NCBI GenBank assembly: GCA_903918645.1
Contig: CAIXFH010000029.1
Coordinates: 1 to 48,266, forward strand
DNA from: an uncultured Actinomycetes bacterium
GTDB taxonomy: Bacteria > Actinomycetota > Actinomycetes > S36-B12 > CAIYMF01
Length of the DNA: 48,266 bases
Direction of reading: 5' to 3'
Part shown: in pieces, positions 43,202 to 48,266 of the stretch
How positions within the stretch are numbered: the first letter of the stretch is position 1
How the letters are laid out: every line of letters starts with the position of its first letter
Made by a program: the position numbers and the translations under genes
The notes under the pieces: generated by a model
What the model was told of the DNA's origin: nothing
What the model saw: the letters and a program-made list of their open reading frames with translations, nothing else
Databases searched by the model: none

Positions 43202-43935
43202 GCGAGGACCTCCGTGGTAACTCTTGCGGTGGTGGGTGCGGATCGTTCGGAAGAGCGAGTAGAGGTAGGTACAACCGGTACCAAGGTGGTGCAGACACCG
43301 TCTCCGGCGGCCAGGGTTGCCAGACGCGTGACGTGGGTACCCAACAATCTGCTGAAGGCATCGGCCTCGGCATCGCACAGCGCCGGGAATTCAGCTGCCA
43401 CATGGCCTACCGGGCAGTGATGTTGGCAGATCTGAACGCTCGACCCGATCGGATTGTCGATTACCGATGCTGCGTAGCCATCACGAGAGAGTGCCGCGAC
43501 AAGCTCGGTCACTCGCTCAGGCAGAGTCTCGGTCTGGCTGACTGCCGCATAACGACGCTCGAGTTCGGCGACCCTGTGGTTGGCGAACGCCATGACCGAT
43601 TCCGGACCACCGGTGTCGCGCAGGAAACGAAGAGCACCTACGGCTAGGTCGTCATAGGCCGCCTCGAATGCATCTCGACCTTGTGCGCTGAGGGTGTAAA
43701 CCTTGGCTGGTCGACCGCGTCCGCGGGTAACAGCTCGCCCAGCCCCTGGGCCGTACGGGGCTCGCTCGCTGGTCATCGCGTGGCCAGAATCGACCAGGTG
43801 ATCGAGATGTCGTCGAACAGCAGTTGGAGTCAGACCAAGATGCTCGGCCACGACCACCGCGGTCTGCGGGCCACCCTCCAACAACACGCGCGCCACCCGA
43901 GCCGAAGCTCCAGAAAGCGGGGTTGTTGATTTCAC
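43198..43935 (-). CDS. sufR: SufR, Fe–S-sensing repressor of the suf operon
   Basis: A 245-residue DeoR/ArsR-like winged-helix regulator that holds an Fe–S cluster and represses the suf operon when clusters are plentiful. The winged helix reads [20 protein letters not shown] through [13 protein letters not shown] near the N terminus. The C-terminal cluster site shows Cys170 and Cys174 ([11 protein letters not shown]) and Cys187 ([12 protein letters not shown]). The GTG start at 43935 is chosen for the TAGGTA hexamer 11 bases upstream and because the following residues KSTTPLSG precede the HTH directly; the frame beyond is divergent promoter. The stop overlaps sufB. Confidence 0.93.
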   Translation of the reverse strand: MKSTTPLSGASARVARVLLEGGPQTAVVVAEHLGLTPTAVRRHLDHLVDSGHAMTSERAPYGPGAGRAVTRGRGRPAKVYTLSAQGRDAFEAAYDDLAVGALRFLRDTGGPESVMAFANHRVAELERRYAAVSQTETLPERVTELVAALSRDGYAASVIDNPIGSSVQICQHHCPVGHVAAEFPALCDAEADAFSRLLGTHVTRLATLAAGDGVCTTLVPVVPTSTRSSERSAPTTARVTTEVLA

Positions 43936-43948
43936 AACGTCATTGTTA
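43935..43948. promoter_or_regulatory. Candidate SufR operator
   Basis: CAAC-GTCATT-GTTA matches seven of eight fixed bases of CAAC-N6-GTTG, the SufR operator described in cyanobacteria. It lies over the sufR start codon and predicted transcription start, as expected for autorepression. Confidence 0.5.
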
Positions 43949-43952
43949 CCTA
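43947..43952 (-). promoter_or_regulatory. -10-like TAGGTA of the suf operon
   Basis: On the minus strand TAGGTA ends 11 bases before the sufR GTG, giving a leader of only a few bases. Its last two bases overlap the candidate operator. Confidence 0.4.
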
Positions 43953-44015
43953 ATTCAGTCCTGAGCGCGAACGCGGGGTTGCGATAGCCGATGAGCCGGG
44001 GCGCAAACCGATCCC

Positions 44016-44021
44016 TAGACT
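44016..44021 (+). promoter_or_regulatory. -10-like TAGACT before the ABC ATPase at 44028
   Basis: TAGACT ends six bases before the GTG at 44028, which fits a leaderless transcript. Confidence 0.5.
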
Positions 44022-44027
44022 CAGGGC

Positions 44028-44957
44028 GTGACCCCAAGCCAAACATCCACCGCGGCGGTCACCGTTGATGACGTCGTGGTCGATTACGGCACCCAACGAG
44101 CTATCGATCACCTCAGTTTCAGTGTGAGAGCCGGAGCCGTTACAGCTCTGCTCGGCCCCAATGGGGCGGGCAAGACCACCATGATCGAGATCTGCGAGGG
44201 ATACCGGCGTCCCGATTCGGGCGCAGTTCGCGTGTGGGACCTGAACCCCGTGGCAGATGCCAAGGCACTGCGGCCCCGAGTTGGGGTCATGCTCCAGGAC
44301 GGCGGCATCTACTCAAGCGCCCGAGCACTCCCCATGCTTCGTCACCTCGCCAGGTTCTACGCACATCCGCTGCCGGTCGACGAATTGGCCGAGCGGCTCG
44401 GCCTCACCTCGGTTCGTGCGACGTACCGGCGGATGTCCGGTGGCGAGAAGCAGAGATTGGCGCTTGCTTGCGCGGTCATTGGCCGCCCGGATTTGGTCTT
44501 TCTCGACGAGCCCAGTGCCGGGATGGATCCGCAAACCCGTTTAGCTGCATGGGATCTCATCGAACAACTACGAGTTGACGGCGTAACAGTCGTGCTCACC
44601 ACGCATCTGATGGATGAAGCCGAGCGGCTGGCCGACCACGTCGTCATCATGGATCACGGACGAGTGGTCGCCAGCGGAACAGTCTTTGAGCTCACCGAAG
44701 GCCACGAGGTGGTGACCTTTCGAGCCGATCCGGGTCTTGACCTCTTGCCGTTGATCGTCATGCTGCCTGAGTTGGCGCGCGCTATAGAGACCACCCCGGG
44801 GCAATACCGAATTGAAGGCGGCCCCGAGGCTGACGTCATCGGCGCGGTTGGCCGTTGGTGCTCTGAGCATGGTGTGCTGCCGCTCAACCTCGATAATGGA
44901 CGGCGCAGCCTCGAGGATGTCTTCCTCGACCTCACCGGACGGGACCTGCGCACATGA
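44028..44957 (+). CDS. ABC-2 type transporter ATPase
   Basis: A 309-residue ATPase of a two-component ABC-2 exporter. Walker A is ALLGPNGAGKTTMIEI, signature RRMSGGEKQRLALA, Walker B LVFLDEPSAGMDPQT and the H-loop TVVLTTHLMDEAERL; a C-terminal domain of about 90 residues follows. The gene is divergent from sufR and overlaps its permease partner by four bases. In M. tuberculosis the same pair (Rv1458c and Rv1457c) stands between ctaA and the suf operon, so the neighbourhood is ancient; a link to heme or cytochrome maturation has been suggested only by position. Confidence 0.92.
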   Translation: MTPSQTSTAAVTVDDVVVDYGTQRAIDHLSFSVRAGAVTALLGPNGAGKTTMIEICEGYRRPDSGAVRVWDLNPVADAKALRPRVGVMLQDGGIYSSARALPMLRHLARFYAHPLPVDELAERLGLTSVRATYRRMSGGEKQRLALACAVIGRPDLVFLDEPSAGMDPQTRLAAWDLIEQLRVDGVTVVLTTHLMDEAERLADHVVIMDHGRVVASGTVFELTEGHEVVTFRADPGLDLLPLIVMLPELARAIETTPGQYRIEGGPEADVIGAVGRWCSEHGVLPLNLDNGRRSLEDVFLDLTGRDLRT

Positions 44958-44983
44958 GCGCCCAGGACATGAGCGCCCAGGAC
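44954..44983 (+). repeat. 15-base tandem duplication at a permease start
   Basis: ATGAGCGCCCAGGAC occurs twice in succession (44954-44968 and 44969-44983), repeating the start codon and MSAQD. Confidence 0.85.
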
Positions 44984-45769
44984 ACGAGACGCCAGGGTAT
45001 TCACGCAGCAGGAGGGCTGGCACCGAGGCCAGGAGCCGCGTCACGCTGGCGGGTTATTGCGACACAGGCCCTGAACGAAGTCGGCATGGCATTGCGCAAT
45101 GGCGAGCAATTACTCCTTACATTGGTGATTCCGGTTGTCGTACTTATCGGCATGACCCATTTGCCGAACGATGTTGTTGGCCACTCCCCCGTCATCGACG
45201 CAGCTGCACCCGGAGTCATCGCCCTTGCGATCATCTCCACCGCCTTTACGGGCCAAGCGATCTCGACCGGGTTCGAGCGCCGTTACGGCGTACTTCGGTT
45301 GCTTGGCTCTACACCACTGGGCCGCTCTGGACTGCTGGTAGCAAAGACCTTCGGGGTCCTGCTGATCGAGGCCGTGCAAATCGCGCTTCTATCGGTCGTG
45401 GCTCTGGTGCTCGGCTGGCAGAGCGCCGGATCATGGCTTGCCGCGCTGGTCGTCGTTGTGTTTGGTACGGCTGCGTTCTCATCTCTCGGCCTACTCCTCG
45501 CGGGCACATTGCGCGCGGAGGGCACACTGGCGGTCGCAAACGGCGTCTACCTGCTGCTGCTTGCATTGGGCGGCGTCGTCGTGCCTGCCAGCAGACTGCC
45601 TGGCTTCCTTGCCCCAGTGGTGTCGCTGCTCCCATCCTCAGCACTCGGCGATGGTTTGCGCGATGTGCTCTTACACGGCCAGGGATTGCCGTTGCACTCG
45701 CTCGCGATTCTCACTGCCTGGACCCTTCTGGCCGGCGCGCTCACTGCTCGAACGTTCCGCTGGTCCTAG
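44954..45769 (+). CDS. ABC-2 type transporter permease
   Basis: A 271-residue membrane protein with six helices, partner of the ATPase encoded just upstream. After a polar N-terminal tail the helices begin with QLLLTLVIPVVVLIGMTHL; the central region AAPGVIALAIISTAFTGQAI and RYGVLRLLGSTPLGRSGLLV is typical of ABC-2 permeases. The ATG overlaps the ATPase stop as ATGA. The first five codons (MSAQD) are duplicated exactly by a 15-base tandem repeat, so a second in-frame ATG stands at 44969. ctaA follows after 55 bases with its own promoter-like hexamer. Confidence 0.9.
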   Translation: MSAQDMSAQDTRRQGIHAAGGLAPRPGAASRWRVIATQALNEVGMALRNGEQLLLTLVIPVVVLIGMTHLPNDVVGHSPVIDAAAPGVIALAIISTAFTGQAISTGFERRYGVLRLLGSTPLGRSGLLVAKTFGVLLIEAVQIALLSVVALVLGWQSAGSWLAALVVVVFGTAAFSSLGLLLAGTLRAEGTLAVANGVYLLLLALGGVVVPASRLPGFLAPVVSLLPSSALGDGLRDVLLHGQGLPLHSLAILTAWTLLAGALTARTFRWS

Positions 45770-45812
45770 GCCATGGCAAACACGGCCAGCAGAATTGAGC
45801 CACGCACTCCAT

Positions 45813-45818
45813 TAGGCT
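45813..45818 (+). promoter_or_regulatory. -10-like TAGGCT before ctaA
   Basis: TAGGCT ends six bases before the GTG at 45825. Confidence 0.5.
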
Positions 45819-45824
45819 CGCGCT

Positions 45825-46793
45825 GTGACCTCTGACGCCAACTATGACAACGACGGCTCCATGAGTTCTGATCCTTCCGGACCGGCTCCTCGCCTCGCCC
45901 GAGGTGTTTACACCGCCAACCTCGTAGCCCAGATGGGCATCGTTGTCACAGGTGCGGTGGTGCGGCTGACAAGTTCGGGCCTGGGATGTCCAACCTGGCC
46001 ACGGTGCACTGCCGATTCATATGTGCCTGTCGCGGGTCAGACCGAGACTTGGCACAAGTACGTCGAGTTCGGCAATCGCAGCCTCACCTTCGTGTTGGTC
46101 ATCCTGGCGATCGCTGCTCTCGCGGTTGGCTACCTAGACCTGCGTCGACGTTCGCGCGAGGGACGGGCAGCCCGTCCACAACTGATGGCCTTCGCCGCTG
46201 TGCCCTTCATCGGAACGTTCGCCCAGGCCCTCTTGGGCGGGGTGACGGTGCTCACCGGACTCAGCCCGCTGGTAGTGGCCGCGCATCTACTTGTCTCACT
46301 TGGGATCATCGCGCTAATGACCAACCTCGTAAAGCGCGCTAGCGAGCCAGATGACATTCCCATCACCTGGACGGTGCGATGCGAGATCCGGATCGGTGCA
46401 TGGCTACTAACTGGGCTCATGGCCGCGGTGCTCACCCTCGGCACCCTGGTGACCGCTAGCGGCCCGCATGCCGGCGATGAGCGAGTGGCACGTCTGGGGT
46501 TCGATCCGCAGGAAATCAGTTCGGCCCACGCAGATCTGGTGTTGCTCTCGATCGGCCTGATGATCGGCTTGATAGTTGCGTTGCGCGCCACCGATGGTGC
46601 ATCCAAGGCAATCCACGCGGCGATGCTGGCGTTCATTGTCTATGCGTCACAAGGGTTTATAGGCTTCGTGCAGTACTTCACTGGGCTGCCCTGGCTAGTC
46701 GTGGCACTGCACGTGCTCGGTTCCACGGTGGTCTGGTGGGCGACGGTCCGCTTCCTGCTGAGTACGCGAGCGCGCGGAATGGTCAGCGACTAG
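45825..46793 (+). CDS. ctaA: Heme A synthase
   Basis: A 322-residue COX15/CtaA heme A synthase that oxidises the C8 methyl of heme O to the formyl group of heme A for cytochrome aa3. It has eight predicted helices. The helix 1 to loop region LVAQMGIVVTGAVVRLTSSG ends in LGCPTWPRCT, with the loop cysteines; later heme-ligand histidines appear in TWHKYVEFGNRSLTF, AAHLLVSLG, SAHADLVLLS and ALHVLGSTVVW. The N-terminal 25 residues are a polar tail. The GTG at 45825 follows TAGGCT by six bases. The stop is part of a hairpin shared with convergent ctaB. Confidence 0.95.
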   Translation: MTSDANYDNDGSMSSDPSGPAPRLARGVYTANLVAQMGIVVTGAVVRLTSSGLGCPTWPRCTADSYVPVAGQTETWHKYVEFGNRSLTFVLVILAIAALAVGYLDLRRRSREGRAARPQLMAFAAVPFIGTFAQALLGGVTVLTGLSPLVVAAHLLVSLGIIALMTNLVKRASEPDDIPITWTVRCEIRIGAWLLTGLMAAVLTLGTLVTASGPHAGDERVARLGFDPQEISSAHADLVLLSIGLMIGLIVALRATDGASKAIHAAMLAFIVYASQGFIGFVQYFTGLPWLVVALHVLGSTVVWWATVRFLLSTRARGMVSD

Positions 46794-46818
46794 CCGCGCC
46801 AGTGCGCGTTGTGGCTAG
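46790..46818. terminator. Bidirectional hairpin over the ctaA and ctaB stops
   Basis: CTAGCC (46790-46795) pairs with GGCTAG (46813-46818), and inner GCGC arms pair around CAGT, leaving a five-base bulge. Both stop codons lie within the arms. Confidence 0.6.
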
Positions 46819-47810
46819 AACGGCAGGAACGGATCGATGGCTACTGCGAGGAACAATAACGACAGGTAGCTGATCGAGAAGTGGAACAGCCGCATGGGCC
46901 GAACATCGGCATCGCCGCGCCGGACCCTACGGAGCAGCCCGTGCGCCTCGCGGAGGAACATTCCGCCGAGAACCACTGTGGCAACTGTAAAGAACGGTGA
47001 CATGTGCCCGGCTGGGACCAAGAGCAGCGATGTGATGACCATCGCCCATGAGTAACCGATGATTTCCTTCGCTACCCGAGAAAGTGGCGCGACCACAGGC
47101 AGCATCGGCACACCAGCCGCGGCGTAATCATCGCGGAACCGAAGTGACAGCGGCCAGTAGTGAGGCGGGGTCCAGAAGAAGACGACGCCGAAGAGAACCG
47201 CAGGCGCCCAGGTGAGGCTGCCAGTGACTGCGGACCACCCGATCAGAATCTGCATGCAGCCGGCCGCGCCGCCCCAGACGATGTTCTGGGGTGTGCGGCG
47301 CTTGAGGATCAGGGTGTACCCGACCACGTACATCAAGATTGCGGCGGCGGTCAGCGCCGCGGTGAGTCCATTGGTGGTGAGGGCAAACCAGCCCACCGAA
47401 GACATCGCCAGCACGAGCCCGAAGCCCAACGCGCCACGTGGCGAGACCTCGCCGGTCACCAGGGGTCGGTGGCCAGTGCGCACCATCAATGCGTCGATGT
47501 CGCGATCGAGGTACATGTTCAGCGCGTTGGCCCCGCCCGCCGCCAAGAAGCCACCAACCAAAGTGATGGCTACCAGAGCAACTGACGGCACGCCGTTGGA
47601 CGCGAGAATCATGGTCGGAACTGTCGTAACAAGTAGAAGTTCGATGATCCGCGGCTTGGTGAGTGCCACATAGGCGGCGATCACACCGCGGGTGCGCTTG
47701 CGGTCGACGGAATTGATCACGCGCAGGTCGTCGGGGGTGATCCGCAGTGAACCGGCTGCGACGCTTACCTCCGCGCCGACGAGTTCGTCACTAGGGTCGA
47801 TCGCTGTCAC
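46815..47810 (-). CDS. ctaB: Heme O synthase (protoheme IX farnesyltransferase)
   Basis: A 331-residue UbiA-family prenyltransferase that adds a farnesyl group to heme B to give heme O, the substrate of CtaA. It has about nine helices. The first prenyl-diphosphate motif is [19 protein letters not shown] (the NxxxDxxxD pattern); [20 protein letters not shown] and [18 protein letters not shown] are CtaB-specific. A polar tail of about 38 residues precedes helix 1. The GTG at 47810 has GAGGAG ten bases upstream. The gene converges on ctaA and diverges from tkt, the order seen in Streptomyces and Mycobacterium. Confidence 0.95.
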   Translation of the reverse strand: MTAIDPSDELVGAEVSVAAGSLRITPDDLRVINSVDRKRTRGVIAAYVALTKPRIIELLLVTTVPTMILASNGVPSVALVAITLVGGFLAAGGANALNMYLDRDIDALMVRTGHRPLVTGEVSPRGALGFGLVLAMSSVGWFALTTNGLTAALTAAAILMYVVGYTLILKRRTPQNIVWGGAAGCMQILIGWSAVTGSLTWAPAVLFGVVFFWTPPHYWPLSLRFRDDYAAAGVPMLPVVAPLSRVAKEIIGYSWAMVITSLLLVPAGHMSPFFTVATVVLGGMFLREAHGLLRRVRRGDADVRPMRLFHFSISYLSLLFLAVAIDPFLPF

Positions 47811-47932
47811 GAACGGTCAACTCCTCAGCTTGGTCTGTCTGGCTGGGCCAACATACGGTCTGCATCGAGCCATGAATATACGCCCTCAACGTGCCCGATG
47901 ATAGCCAAGTATCGAACGAACAACTAAGTGAG

Positions 47933-47938
47933 TAGGCT
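47933..47938 (+). promoter_or_regulatory. -10-like TAGGCT before tkt
   Basis: TAGGCT ends eight bases before the GTG at 47947. The rest of 47811-47946 is the divergent ctaB–tkt promoter region; I see no other element in it. Confidence 0.45.
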
Positions 47939-47946
47939 CCGCGTTT

Positions 47947-48266
47947 GTGACGAGCCTCTCATTTGATTCCAGTCCGCCATCCGCTTCTTGGAACGATCTT
48001 GACGATCGCGCGGTAGCCACGGCCCGCGTGCTAGCCGCCGACTCTGTGCAGAAGGCGGGCACCGGGCATCCGGGGACGGCCATGAGCCTTGCACCAGCCG
48101 CCTATTTGATATTCCAGCGGTTCCTACGCCACGACCCTCGCGACCCGAAATGGCTCGGCCGTGATCGGTTCATCCTCTCGTGTGGTCACTCGTCACTCAC
48201 CCTGTACATCCAACTCTTCCTGTCTGGTTACGGCCTCGAGCTCAGCGACCTCCAGTCGTTCCGCAC
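47947..48266 (+). CDS. tkt: Transketolase, 3'-truncated by window edge
   Basis: The first 106 codons of transketolase, the thiamine-diphosphate enzyme of the pentose-phosphate pathway. The visible part shows ATARVLAADSVQKAGTGHPG and TAMSLAPAAYLIFQRFLRHD, then RDRFILSCGHSSLTLYIQLF, the N-terminal thiamine-diphosphate-binding region with its conserved His residues. The frame is open to the window edge, so about 600 residues are missing. GTG start at 47947, eight bases after TAGGCT. The position beside ctaB matches the conserved tkt–ctaB order in actinobacteria. Confidence 0.95.
   Translation, partial: MTSLSFDSSPPSASWNDLDDRAVATARVLAADSVQKAGTGHPGTAMSLAPAAYLIFQRFLRHDPRDPKWLGRDRFILSCGHSSLTLYIQLFLSGYGLELSDLQSFR

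Overview
The window is a gene-dense chromosomal segment of a moderately high-GC (about 60%) member of the Actinomycetota, class Actinomycetes. The evidence is the lnt–ppm1–fxsA–rbpA cluster, an RbpA RNA polymerase-binding protein, a mabA/inhA-like fabG–fabI pair, a DUF3099-type protein, a dodecin, and a tkt/ctaB/ctaA/ABC/sufR-suf block whose order resembles that of Mycobacterium and Streptomyces. I cannot place it below class. There are no tRNA or rRNA genes, insertion sequences, phage genes or CRISPR arrays, and no gene-free stretch over 300 bases.

Layout. 1-5180 is a tightly overlapping operon for B12/PLP-dependent lysine breakdown: 3,5-diaminohexanoate dehydrogenase (5' end outside the window), an embedded YtcJ-like amidohydrolase, both subunits of lysine 5,6-aminomutase (kamD, kamE) and 3-aminobutyryl-CoA ammonia-lyase (kal). 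5252-8759 is lnt, ppm1, fxsA and, convergently, rbpA behind a sigma-R/SigH-type promoter. 9016-18613 is an accessory stretch: a UMF1-type MFS protein, an ACT-domain protein, an APH(6)-like kinase, a protein of unknown function, an NCS1 permease coupled to a nitrilase-superfamily hydrolase, a GMC oxidoreductase, a DHA2 drug exporter and a small membrane protein. 18614-24519 holds a histidine phosphatase, a SpoU/TrmH methyltransferase, a TSUP permease, an SPFH/NfeD pair, an ABC ATPase, a conserved protein of unknown function and a SixA-like phosphatase. 24586-30285 holds fabI and fabG and, divergently, a quinone oxidoreductase–tldD–tldE operon. 30315-35509 holds a GNAT enzyme, dodecin, DUF3099-like protein, SURF1, an SDR lacking its catalytic pair, an ABC exporter and a small HTH protein. 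35668-43935 is an ABC-F protein followed by the sufR-B-D-Rieske-C-S-U-T iron–sulfur operon. 44028-48266 is an ABC-2 transporter, ctaA, ctaB and the start of transketolase.

Translation and transcription. Many adjacent genes overlap by ATGA, GTGA or TGATG, so most clusters look like single transcripts with coupled translation. About fifteen genes have a TANNNT hexamer (often TAGGCT or TAGACT) some 6-9 bases before the start codon. That spacing implies leaderless mRNAs and was used to choose several starts (lnt, quinone oxidoreductase, nfeD, surf1, ctaA, tkt).

How the genes work together. The suf block builds Fe–S clusters under a probable Fe–S-sensing repressor, SufR. ctaA, ctaB and surf1 supply heme A and assembly for an aa3-type cytochrome oxidase. 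fabG and fabI act in type II fatty-acid synthesis. lnt and ppm1 serve lipoprotein acylation and polyprenol-phosphate mannose synthesis. The lysine operon suggests amino-acid catabolism through a pathway best known from anaerobic fermenters, here in an organism equipped for aerobic respiration.
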